A stretch of 37,363 nucleotides of DNA from an uncultured Bacteroidales bacterium (lineage in GTDB: Bacteria > Bacteroidota > Bacteroidia > Bacteroidales > P3), in NCBI GenBank assembly GCA_947165255.1, contig CAMUZR010000025.1, positions 1-37,363 on the forward strand, in the 5' to 3' direction. A program made the translations under genes and the position numbers. Position 1 is the stretch's first letter; every line of letters begins with the position of its first letter. The notes beneath the pieces are model-generated. The model had not been told where the DNA came from. It did no database searches and was given only the letters and a program-made list of their open reading frames with translations. Of this stretch, positions 26,708 to 34,308 are shown piece by piece.

Positions 26708-27583
26708 CTAATCTTTTTCAGCGGATTGACGATGAGCGGTCTGCACATCAGAGAGGATGTCGCCGATAGTCTCTGTAAAGGAGATGAAGCGGCTGAGGCC
26801 TTGAACTGACGGGTCGGGATAGTCGGGGTTGAAACGCACCAGCGTCGTGTCGGGGAAAAGGGAGGCCATCTGCTCAAAGGGCAGGCGGATGATGCCGGGA
26901 GTGTTGAACCCGATGCCGAACTCCAAGAGGAGCAGTTTGCCGCCGGAAACACGTTTCACAAAGTCAGTGTAGCGTTTAGATTGGCGGTGCCAGCGGTAGT
27001 CCTCCACAAAGGTGTCGTCGACACGCAAGTTCATGGCCGCGGGCTGACCGTCGGGCATGCGGGGGATGAGTCCGGTTGGGATGCGGCAGGCCTGAATATG
27101 CTGCAGGGCCTCCATCACCCACTCACGATTGCTGACCAGCGTCTTTGGGCTGCCTGTGGCGGGCTGGAAGAGTCCGTAATCCCCCTGCGTGGCGAAGATG
27201 CGGTCCGTGTTGTAACCGGAGAGCTCGAATTGCGCATCCGTGTTGGTGGTGACGACGAAGAAGTCCTTGCCCTCCAACAGCCCCAACAATTGCCTATAGA
27301 GCGGCGTGCCCCCTGTGCGGTAGCGGCAGAACCAGATGTGCTTTGCCCAGTAGGCCCATTGCTCCTCCTCGCTCTCAAAGGGGTAGAAGGCCGAAGTGTA
27401 AAGGTCAGTGAAGCCGTAGCGGCGAATCCAAGCTGCGAACATGCTCTGAAAATCCTCCCCAGCATAATCCAGTCCTGCGGCGGTGGAGAGACCGGAACCT
27501 GCGCCCACAATCACAGCGTCCGCCGAGCGAAGAGCGTTGCCAAGGGCTTCAATCCTTTCCCAATAGGAATCTGTACTCTTCAT
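26708..27583 (-). CDS. Class M sirtuin (SirTM-type protein ADP-ribosyltransferase)
   Basis: 291-residue SIR2-fold protein. The NAD-binding loop is GAGSGLSTAAGLDY (residues 27-40) instead of the deacetylase GAGxSxxSGIPDF; TTNTDAQFE (112-120) replaces TQNID; and ATQGDYG (131-137) has Gln133 where deacetylases have the catalytic His. The zinc-binding Cys pairs are missing. These are the marks of macrodomain-linked class M sirtuins, which in Staphylococcus and Streptococcus ADP-ribosylate a lipoylated carrier protein. The ATG lies 35 bases inside the macrodomain gene, indicating coupled translation. The target in this organism is unknown; no GcvH-L is in the window. Confidence 0.82.
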   Translation of the reverse strand: MKSTDSYWERIEALGNALRSADAVIVGAGSGLSTAAGLDYAGEDFQSMFAAWIRRYGFTDLYTSAFYPFESEEEQWAYWAKHIWFCRYRTGGTPLYRQLLGLLEGKDFFVVTTNTDAQFELSGYNTDRIFATQGDYGLFQPATGSPKTLVSNREWVMEALQHIQACRIPTGLIPRMPDGQPAAMNLRVDDTFVEDYRWHRQSKRYTDFVKRVSGGKLLLLEFGIGFNTPGIIRLPFEQMASLFPDTTLVRFNPDYPDPSVQGLSRFISFTETIGDILSDVQTAHRQSAEKD

Positions 27584-28337
27584 AATCTATTTGTTTAAAG
27601 ACATCGAACACCACCGTATTAAGTCGATGGTGCGACCCGCCACTGACGAAAAACTGTCGTACCGTACGGACGGCAATCTCGGCAGCGCGGCGATTGGGGA
27701 AACGGTATTCGCCCGTGGAGATGCAGTTGAACACGATATTCTCCAACCCACACTGGTCGGCCAGCGCGAGACAGGAGGTGTAGCACGAGGCCAGTTGCTG
27801 TTCCTGCTCGGGCGTGGGGATGCCGTCGGGAATGATAGGACCGACCGTGTGGATGACGAACTTGGAGGGCAGATTGTAGCCTTTGGTGATGCGTGCCGAG
27901 CCAGTGGGCTCCTCGCCCTGGACTATCGACGCACATTCCAATCGCAACTGGATGCCCGCTGCCGAATGGATGGCGTTGTCGATACAACGGTGCATCGGCA
28001 CAAAACAGCCCAACATCTGGCTGTTGGCGGCATTGACAATGGCGTCGGCACGTAGGCGGGTAATGTCGCCTTGCCACAGACGGAGGGAGTAGTGCTTGGT
28101 CTGTTCGACCAGCTCGGTTTCCGAGAGCTCAACAACGCCCTTGTCGGCCAGTTGCAGCCGCAACTCCTGGTCTTGTTGAGCCAGGAACTGGTCCGACGCC
28201 GGCCATGGCGGCCTGATATTCATCAGACTGCGCAGTAGGTGCTGCTTCTCCTCCAAGGTCGGGGGCAACGGGTAATGGAGCCCTTGCTCTTGCAACAGCT
28301 CCATTATCAAGCAGTCTATATTCTGCAACCTGTCCAT
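27549..28337 (-). CDS. Zinc-dependent macrodomain (protein ADP-ribose hydrolase)
   Basis: 262 residues. An N-terminal helical extension of about 80 residues precedes a macrodomain: LWQGDITRL (87-95), AIVNAANSQMLGCFVPMHRC (99-118) with the C111/H116/C118 trio that binds zinc in the Zn-macro class, IDNAIHSAAG in place of the GGGVAGAI loop, and ISTGEYRFPNRRAA (206-219), the phosphate loop. Zn-macro enzymes remove mono-ADP-ribose from proteins modified by the partner sirtuin. It overlaps the sirtuin gene by 35 bases and starts 26 bases after the cupin gene, so writer and eraser are made from one transcript. Confidence 0.88.
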   Translation of the reverse strand: MDRLQNIDCLIMELLQEQGLHYPLPPTLEEKQHLLRSLMNIRPPWPASDQFLAQQDQELRLQLADKGVVELSETELVEQTKHYSLRLWQGDITRLRADAIVNAANSQMLGCFVPMHRCIDNAIHSAAGIQLRLECASIVQGEEPTGSARITKGYNLPSKFVIHTVGPIIPDGIPTPEQEQQLASCYTSCLALADQCGLENIVFNCISTGEYRFPNRRAAEIAVRTVRQFFVSGGSHHRLNTVVFDVFKQIDYEEYRFLLGKD

Positions 28338-28363
28338 AAAGGCGATTCAGAATTGGTGATCCG

Positions 28364-28816
28364 TTACCAAGTCAACGGGTCGGAGAGGATGTTGCCGTCG
28401 GTCATAGGACTGTCGGCCTCATTGAAGACATCGGCTTTATACTGAATGCAGAGCATGGTGAGGTTCTTGCTGCCGGTGTTTTTTAGAGCACGACGACCGT
28501 CGGGGCTGACACGGACGATGGAACCTTCGCTGACCGGGAATTGCTCGCCGTCGACCTGGTAGGTGCCTTCACCTCTCAGTATGAAATAGAGTTCCTCGTG
28601 GGTTTTGTGGGTGTGGAGGAAACCGCTGTCCTGGCCCGGAACAAGCGTCTGGAAGGAGAGTTCGCTGCCGGTTGTGCCCAATGCTTGGCCGACAAACACT
28701 TTGCCCTGAATGACGTTGGGTCCCATGGGCAACTCGTGCTCAATAATCTGATCGATGGTTCCGACATTGACTGCGGCGTAGTTCTTGCCGCTCTTGATTG
28801 TTTCGATTGTTCTCAT
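28364..28816 (-). CDS. Cupin-domain protein, first gene of the ADP-ribosylation operon
   Basis: 150-residue single cupin. The first motif is intact enough to bind metal: GFLHTHKTHEELYFILRGEG, with H68, H70 and E74/E75. In the second motif (PDGRRALKNTG, from about 105) the usual His is replaced, probably by Arg109, so the metal site is incomplete or altered. Possible roles are small-molecule binding, isomerase or dioxygenase-like activity, or a sensor; none can be chosen from sequence. It is led by a consensus promoter and followed by the macrodomain gene after 26 bases. Confidence 0.83.
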   Translation of the reverse strand: MRTIETIKSGKNYAAVNVGTIDQIIEHELPMGPNVIQGKVFVGQALGTTGSELSFQTLVPGQDSGFLHTHKTHEELYFILRGEGTYQVDGEQFPVSEGSIVRVSPDGRRALKNTGSKNLTMLCIQYKADVFNEADSPMTDGNILSDPLTW

Positions 28817-28841
28817 TGTGTTTGTTGTTTAAATTTCATTG

Positions 28842-28872
28842 CAAAAGTACAAATTATTTTTCAAACAACAAG
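28842..28872 (-). promoter_or_regulatory. Promoter of the cupin-macrodomain-sirtuin-hxlR operon
   Basis: On the - strand TACTTTTG (28842-28849) is a perfect -7 box. With the 19-base spacer the -33 element is CTTG (28869-28872), one base off TTTG. The leader is about 20 bases. This is the only promoter seen for the four genes. Confidence 0.72.
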
Positions 28873-29067
28873 CAGCATACAACCAGGTACGTTACTTACC
28901 TTTTGGTATGTAACGGCAAAAAGGTTAGCATAGTCCCTGAGTGAATTTAATAATATTTAACGGAAGACGATGCACCGTGCAGCCACAAATACACTGCGAG
29001 GGGGCGCTGGAAAAGGCTCTTTTTCAGGTTTGGGAAACTGTTTTTTTATCATGTGGGAATTTCTTTG

Positions 29068-29075
29068 TATCTTTG
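29068..29075 (+). promoter_or_regulatory. -7 promoter box (TATCTTTG) of the btuB operon
   Basis: TATCTTTG fits TAnnTTTG and ends directly before the riboswitch. TTTA at 29045-29048, 19 bases upstream, is a one-base mismatch to the -33 element. Confidence 0.7.
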
Positions 29076-29078
29076 CAG

Positions 29079-29250
29079 TCGGTTTGGTCGCCATACGGGC
29101 GTGAAAAGGGAATGCCGTGAAAGTCGGCAACAGTCCCGCTGCTGTAAGTCCTCCATGGCGGTGTTTCAACCACAAAGCCACTGTGTTGCGCCATTGCAAC
29201 ATGGGAAGGCCGGAACACCGCAGGACAAGTCAGAAGACCTGCCAAACCGA
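29079..29250 (+). ncRNA. Cobalamin riboswitch
   Basis: P1 is perfect: TCGGTTTGG (29079-29087) with CCAAACCGA (29242-29250). Conserved core blocks are in order: GTGAAAAGGGAATGCCGTG, GTCGGCAACAGTCCCGCTGC, TAAGTCC, the CATGGGAAGGCCGGAACACC region, and the B12 box AGTCAGAAGACCTGCC (29228-29243). It belongs to the class sensing adenosylcobalamin-type corrinoids and represses transport genes when B12 is plentiful. No T tract separates it from btuB, so control is probably at translation, by hiding the start region at 29251-29290. Confidence 0.95.
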
Positions 29251-29287
29251 TATTTAACCGGCTTCGAGGAAAGGCACGTAAATACAA

Positions 29288-31327
29288 ATGAAAAAACAGA
29301 AATATCTCATACCATTAATAATACTATTGTGCGGCACGGGGAACTATCTGTCCGCACAAGACACCACCCGACGGGCGGTCACGCTTCCGGCTGTAAGCAT
29401 CATACAGACCAACACCCGCCCTGAAACCATCAAGGCTCAAACGCCTACACAGGTGACACCGGCTGAAAAAATGGAACAACTGGGCGACGCCCAACTCAGC
29501 GACGTACTTCGACGCATGGTTGGCGTAACCCTCAAAGACTATGGTGGCATTGGTGGAATAAAAACGGTCTCGGCTCGTGGGCTTGGCAGCCAATTCAGCA
29601 CCCTCACTATAGACGGTGTGGCCGTGACCGACTGCCAGAATGGACAGGTGGACCTCGGGCGTTACATGCTTGGAAACAGCAGCTACATCTCACTTTCGAA
29701 CGGCCAGGTGGACAACTCGCTCAATTCCGCCCGCGCCTACTCTGCGGGCAGCATCATTAATATGGAGACTCATGAGCCCGAGTTTGGCACACGTCCTTTC
29801 AATCTGCGGCTTGGACTAGAGGGGGGCTCCTTTGGATTAATCTCCCCCACCCTGTCCTACGAGCAACAACTGGGACGACTGCTCTCCCTCTCTCTCTGGG
29901 GCAATTATCTTAGCTCTGAGGGAAACTATCCTTTTACATTATATTATACTCCCGGACGCACAGACAGCTGTTCACACGAGACAAGGAAAAACACCCAAAT
30001 AAGAATAGGCACTGCCGACGCGAACATCTTCTACCGATTCAACAGCAGCGACAGGCTTCACATCAAAGCCCACTACATGAAGGGGTTCCACGCCCTTCCA
30101 GGGCCCGCAACCTACTATACGGTCAAGGGATCGGAACATACCGAAGAGCAGCTTTTCTTCTCTCAAGCACGCTTTCGCCACAAAGGCAGAAAACTCGATT
30201 TCCAACTATTGGCAAAATATCAGCAAAGTGAGGATGCCTATATCGACACTGCGGCCTATGGCATCGGAACCGTGCGCAACGACTATCAGCAACAGGAGGC
30301 ATACCTCTCCCAGACCTTCCGTTACCACACCGGTGATGCATACCGCGACTATTTCAGCCTTAGCTTCTCAGCCGACGAGGCTGCGAACCACCTCCTCAGC
30401 AACCTCAGCAACCACAACGACGTGCTACGCTTCTCCGCCTTGGGCGTGCTTTCGGCCGAATATATAGCCCATTTGGTTCCCTCCCTCGACGGTCTGCGTG
30501 CCACGGCCAATGTCCTGGGCACATGGATTCAGGATTATGAGCAGGGGATTACTTCCGTACCCTATTCACGCCTTTCTCCCTATGTGGGTCTTAACTGGAA
30601 CCTGAAGCGGTTCACCTTCCGCTATTTCTTTAAGGAGAACTATAGGGTACCCAACTTCAACGAGCTGTATTACTACACCGTTGGCCACTCACTCCGCCCA
30701 GAGAAGGCACTCCAGCACAACGTAGGGGTAACCTATCGCAGTGCCCCTATTCCGCTCAAAGAGGCTGTGGCCGCCTACACCTCTACCGCAGACGTATACT
30801 ACAACCGTGTTGCCGACAAGATTGTCGCCATTCCCATGCAGAACATGTATCTTTGGTCCATGATAAATATGGGCAAGGTAGAAATCCTCGGTTTTGACCT
30901 TACCGCCAATGCAACCCTCCAAACCCATTCCGCTCCCCACACCCGCTTAGACCTCAGTTTGGGCTACTCCTACCAATATGCAGTAGACCGCACCGACTCA
31001 ACCAGCAAAACCTATGGACACCAAATCCCATACACTCCCCGTCACAGCGGCAATGCCACTCTCACCGCCTCAACGCCATGGGTTGACGTTGGTCTCTCCC
31101 TCATGCTTGTCGGTGAGCGGTTCGCCAAACAGCAGAACACCCCTGCATCACGGGTGCCCGGCTATATTGACCAAGGGGTCACGCTCAGCCGTTCCTTCGA
31201 CATCGGTAGCACTCAACTCAGAGCAAAAATCCAAGTGCTCAATCTCTTCAATGTACAATACGAAGTGGTGAAAAGCTATCCCATGATGGGACGCAACTAC
31301 CGCTTTGGCCTCACATGGATAATCTGA
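29288..31327 (+). CDS. btuB: TonB-dependent vitamin B12 receptor
   Basis: Outer-membrane importer of corrinoids. 679 residues. A signal peptide (MKKQKYLIPLIILLCGTGNYLSAQ) precedes a plug domain with LSDVLRRMVGVTLKDYGGIGG and TLTIDGVAVTDCQNGQVDLG, then a 22-strand-type barrel rich in aromatic-flanked strands (RFTFRYFFKENYRVPNFNEL, the typical RAPNFNEL-like receptor motif) ending RFGLTWII. There is no carboxypeptidase-like N-terminal extension of SusC type. The riboswitch directly upstream and the BtuG-like gene downstream identify the substrate as cobalamin. Confidence 0.9.
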   Translation: MKKQKYLIPLIILLCGTGNYLSAQDTTRRAVTLPAVSIIQTNTRPETIKAQTPTQVTPAEKMEQLGDAQLSDVLRRMVGVTLKDYGGIGGIKTVSARGLGSQFSTLTIDGVAVTDCQNGQVDLGRYMLGNSSYISLSNGQVDNSLNSARAYSAGSIINMETHEPEFGTRPFNLRLGLEGGSFGLISPTLSYEQQLGRLLSLSLWGNYLSSEGNYPFTLYYTPGRTDSCSHETRKNTQIRIGTADANIFYRFNSSDRLHIKAHYMKGFHALPGPATYYTVKGSEHTEEQLFFSQARFRHKGRKLDFQLLAKYQQSEDAYIDTAAYGIGTVRNDYQQQEAYLSQTFRYHTGDAYRDYFSLSFSADEAANHLLSNLSNHNDVLRFSALGVLSAEYIAHLVPSLDGLRATANVLGTWIQDYEQGITSVPYSRLSPYVGLNWNLKRFTFRYFFKENYRVPNFNELYYYTVGHSLRPEKALQHNVGVTYRSAPIPLKEAVAAYTSTADVYYNRVADKIVAIPMQNMYLWSMINMGKVEILGFDLTANATLQTHSAPHTRLDLSLGYSYQYAVDRTDSTSKTYGHQIPYTPRHSGNATLTASTPWVDVGLSLMLVGERFAKQQNTPASRVPGYIDQGVTLSRSFDIGSTQLRAKIQVLNLFNVQYEVVKSYPMMGRNYRFGLTWII

Positions 31328-31352
31328 TATATTGAAACTAAAAAATAACAAC

Positions 31353-32417
31353 ATGAAACAACACATCATCCCCCTTCTGTTGCTTTCCGTCATCCTTGTC
31401 ACGGGATGCAAAAAGGAGCCGAAACCCGACACGCCTGTCACACCCGACACAACCTCCACTCCAGCCTATCTCCTCAGCGAAGGCTCATGGGGTGGCAATG
31501 ATGCCGGAATCAGCCTTGTAGACCTTAACACTGGCAGCATCGTCCTCGACTGGTTCGAAGCAGCCAATGGCCGTGGCATTGGTGACCTTGCACAAGACCT
31601 CGTTCACTACGGGAACCGTCTTTATGCCACCGTTTTCACCTCCAACACCCTCGAAGTCATCGACCCTTCAACAGGCCGAAGCATCAAACAGATAGACATG
31701 GGCAACCGTGGCCCGCGCTACATTGCCCCTAAGGACGGCAAGATATACGTCTCCTGCTATGACAAAACCATTGTCCGCATCGACACGCTCTCCCTGGCCA
31801 TCGAGGCCACTTGTCCCCTCAGTGGCATGCAGCCCGAACAGCTCTGCGTCATTGGCAACAACCTCTACGTCTGCAACAGCTGGCAATACGACGCCAACGG
31901 CAGCTCCGTCTACGACAGCACCATCTCCGTTGTCAACCTTGCTTCTTTCTCTGAGACTTCCCTCATCACCGTCGGCAGAAACCCTGGCAGAATTAAAGCC
32001 ATCGACGACCACCGCTTCATTGTCTCCTGCACTGGCGACTACGGCCAACATCCCGCACAGACGCTCATCGTGGACATCAACAGCAACACTCAAACCCCTC
32101 TTCCCGTCGCCGCTACCAACTTCGACCTCTATGGAAACACACTTTACTACTACCGCACTTCCTACGATGCACAGTACCTCCCCACCGCATCCATTTACAA
32201 GTTAGACCTCAACACCCTTCAGCCCGAGCCAATCCTGCAGAATTTCTGGTCCTCACTGCCTTACGCCTACAGCATCAACGTTCAACCCTCCACTGGCAAT
32301 CTCTTTGTCTGCAACAGCCCCTACACCTCCAACGCCGACCTCTACATCTTCTCGACCGAAGGCACTCTTCTCCATAAAGTGGAAGGCGGAATCCTCTCCT
32401 CAAAAGTTGTCTTCTGA
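31353..32417 (+). CDS. btuG: Surface cobalamin-binding lipoprotein, BtuG-type beta-propeller
   Basis: 354 residues. Lipoprotein signal MKQHIIPLLLLSVILVTGC with KKE after the Cys, then a Pro/Thr linker and a repeating propeller of YncE/DUF5074 type: ISLVDLNTGSIV, LYATVFTSNTLEVIDPSTG, IYVSCYDKTIVRIDTLSL, LYVCNSWQYDANG, LFVCNSPYTS. BtuG of Bacteroides caps BtuB and binds B12 with extreme affinity on the cell surface; length, order after btuB (25 bases) and riboswitch control all match. The open frame begins at a TTG at 31332, but the ATG at 31353 gives a clean lipoprotein signal. Confidence 0.85.
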   Translation: MKQHIIPLLLLSVILVTGCKKEPKPDTPVTPDTTSTPAYLLSEGSWGGNDAGISLVDLNTGSIVLDWFEAANGRGIGDLAQDLVHYGNRLYATVFTSNTLEVIDPSTGRSIKQIDMGNRGPRYIAPKDGKIYVSCYDKTIVRIDTLSLAIEATCPLSGMQPEQLCVIGNNLYVCNSWQYDANGSSVYDSTISVVNLASFSETSLITVGRNPGRIKAIDDHRFIVSCTGDYGQHPAQTLIVDINSNTQTPLPVAATNFDLYGNTLYYYRTSYDAQYLPTASIYKLDLNTLQPEPILQNFWSSLPYAYSINVQPSTGNLFVCNSPYTSNADLYIFSTEGTLLHKVEGGILSSKVVF

Positions 32418-32426
32418 CAAAGTTTT

Positions 32427-32456
32427 TTTGTAATTAAAAAAAAAGTTGTATCTTTG
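32427..32456 (+). promoter_or_regulatory. Promoter of the tandem outer-membrane barrel genes
   Basis: TTTG (32427-32430), an 18-base A-rich spacer and TATCTTTG (32449-32456). It is one base shorter than the ideal spacing. The last bases of the -7 box form the left arm of a long inverted repeat. Confidence 0.82.
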
Positions 32457-32500
32457 CATGTTCAAAACTATGTCCAAAAACATAGTTAGAACATGCAAAG
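32452..32500 (+). promoter_or_regulatory. Long inverted repeat overlapping the -7 box and leader start
   Basis: CTTTGCATGTTC (32452-32463) is the exact complement of 32489-32500, and inside it AACTATGT (32466-32473) pairs with ACATAGTT (32480-32487) around a six-base loop. The element has twenty base pairs in total. As DNA it is a good operator candidate; as RNA most of the right part would form a 5' stem-loop that could stabilise the message. Confidence 0.75.
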
Positions 32501-32532
32501 CTCATTCATTCAGAAACAATAAAAGGTTATAA

Positions 32533-33387
32533 ATGAAAAGGATATTTCTCACCCTCGCCTTGGCAGTCTTCGCTTTCTCAGCCAATGCACAGTTTATTAT
32601 TAGTGCCAACATCGGCGGTAGCAAATTCTCCGGCGATACCACCATCCACACACAGGTCTCCGTTGCCACCAATTCCGAAACCGACACCACCATCTACCCC
32701 GTTGCCAAAACCAACCTGACTGCCGGTCTCAAACTCGGCTACAAATTCGGCAAAGCACAAGTCGGTGTCTCTGGCTCTTATTCCATGTACAACCTCGAAA
32801 ACCAACCCCTTGACCCAACCGTCATCCCCATGATTAGTTCCCAGTTCCCCACGCGGTGGGCCACCACGGGCTTCATGTCTTCTAAATATGCAACCTTTAC
32901 CGTTGCCCCCTATTTCCGTTACGACATTCTCACCGCTGGCGATATAGCTCTCTTTGTGGAACTCAACCTTTTCTACACCTCCACCCTCAATCCCGTCATT
33001 GAGCAGGCTCATGTTTACAACTACCTCATCGTCAACCCGACTCTTAATGTTCCCTTAGACACAAACAATGTCCCGATTCCACGCACCACCACTCAATTCG
33101 GTGCCCGCATCATCCCTGGCATCACATGGCAACTCGCCAAGAACTGCGGCTTTGAACTCTACATGGACTTCCTCTCCCTTGCCTACACCTACACCAAATC
33201 CCAGCGCATAGACCTCGCCTGGCAGTTCAACATCAGCGGCGCGGGCGAACTGGAGGGCTACACCTACACTGCCACCACCACCAATTCCAAATCTACCGAA
33301 ATCAGTGGCGGTCTCACCGGCACCCCGCTCCTCACCGAACAAGGTGTAAACAACTGGGTCCGCGCAGGTTTTTATTTCTCCTTCTAA
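32533..33387 (+). CDS. Outer-membrane beta-barrel protein, first tandem paralogue
   Basis: 284 residues. Signal peptide MKRIFLTLALAVFAFSANAQ, then barrel-like strands: FIISANIGGSKFSG, AGLKLGYKFGKAQVGVSGSY, FTVAPYFRYDILTAGDIALF, GARIIPGITWQLAKNCGFELY, ending WVRAGFYFSF with terminal Phe. It is clearly related to the next protein (same KxGYxxGK, APYFRY/TPYLRY, IxPGxxWQL and NWVRxGFxxxF marks). Function unknown: a small porin-like or adhesin-type barrel. It is preceded by a promoter with a long inverted repeat, suggesting tight regulation. Confidence 0.82.
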   Translation: MKRIFLTLALAVFAFSANAQFIISANIGGSKFSGDTTIHTQVSVATNSETDTTIYPVAKTNLTAGLKLGYKFGKAQVGVSGSYSMYNLENQPLDPTVIPMISSQFPTRWATTGFMSSKYATFTVAPYFRYDILTAGDIALFVELNLFYTSTLNPVIEQAHVYNYLIVNPTLNVPLDTNNVPIPRTTTQFGARIIPGITWQLAKNCGFELYMDFLSLAYTYTKSQRIDLAWQFNISGAGELEGYTYTATTTNSKSTEISGGLTGTPLLTEQGVNNWVRAGFYFSF

Positions 33388-33400
33388 GCCTTTCTGAATC

Positions 33401-34270
33401 ATGAAAAAAATACTTCTCACCCTTGCCCTTCTCCTCTCTGTCCAGCTGGTTCATGCCCAGTTTGTGGTCAGTGCTCAGTTGGGTGGCGCCTTTTCACAAG
33501 GCCATTCCACATTCGAATCCCGCTATGACGGGCCCAGCCCCCTCACTGGTCAGGACACCTCAATCATTGATACTGGCAGTTACTCGCCCAACAAACCCAT
33601 CTCCTTCTCCATTGGAGCAAAGATTGGCTACCAGATGGGCAAACTCCAATTCGGCATAGCCGGCATGTTCGGCTACTCCCGCACCTCTGGCACCTTCACC
33701 ATCGAAGAGTTCAACCTCCGCCACCCCACCTTCGATTTCGCCTACCAGCGCCTCACCCCTCCCTACGACAGCCTTACTGGTAATTTCTCGCAATACCGCA
33801 CCCATTTCTCTATCACCCCCTACCTGCGCTACGAGCTCATCCAGATGGGCGACCTTGCCTTCTTTGCCGAAGTCGACGGCTATTTCAGCAAGGTAAACAC
33901 CGCCAACCGCCATGAGCGCCTCGACTGGTATCACCGCGAACTCCACCACACCATCGACACCTCATACAACATCCCCGAATCCTCCGTTTCCATTGGTTTC
34001 AAGATTCTCCCTGGCCTCAGTTGGCAGCTGTCGCCTAAGTGCTATATAGACCTCTACCTCGACATTCTTGCATTCACTGTCGACTACACCACCCTCTCCA
34101 AGACCACCGTCATTGAGGAATACGACTACACCACCACCCCCCGCGTTCTTTCCCGAGTCACGACCTACGAAATGACTGCCCACTCCAACGAGATTGGATT
34201 CGCTGTCAATGGGTCTCCCCTCCAATCCAATCGCAACTGGGTGCGTGTAGGCTTCAATTACACGTTCTAA
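33401..34270 (+). CDS. Outer-membrane beta-barrel protein, second tandem paralogue
   Basis: 289 residues. Signal peptide MKKILLTLALLLSVQLVHAQ, then FVVSAQLGGAFSQGHSTF, GAKIGYQMGKLQFGIAGMFGY, FSITPYLRYELIQMGDLAFFAEV, GFKILPGLSWQLSPKCYIDLY and a terminal NWVRVGFNYTF. It shares the whole strand order with the gene 13 bases upstream and so arose by tandem duplication, but has diverged strongly in the loops (DGPSPLTGQDTS, NRHERLDWYHRE), where ligand or phage contacts would be expected. The stop is followed at once by a run of nine C. Confidence 0.82.
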   Translation: MKKILLTLALLLSVQLVHAQFVVSAQLGGAFSQGHSTFESRYDGPSPLTGQDTSIIDTGSYSPNKPISFSIGAKIGYQMGKLQFGIAGMFGYSRTSGTFTIEEFNLRHPTFDFAYQRLTPPYDSLTGNFSQYRTHFSITPYLRYELIQMGDLAFFAEVDGYFSKVNTANRHERLDWYHRELHHTIDTSYNIPESSVSIGFKILPGLSWQLSPKCYIDLYLDILAFTVDYTTLSKTTVIEEYDYTTTPRVLSRVTTYEMTAHSNEIGFAVNGSPLQSNRNWVRVGFNYTF

Positions 34271-34279
34271 CCCCCCCCC
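34271..34279. repeat. Nine-base poly-C tract
   Basis: C9 directly after the stop codon of the second barrel gene and 29 bases before the first plausible start (GTG) of the next gene. Homopolymer C tracts of this length are prone to slippage. Confidence 0.8.
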
Positions 34280-34308
34280 GACCTATCAAGCCCTCTTCAC
34301 CCCTCGCA

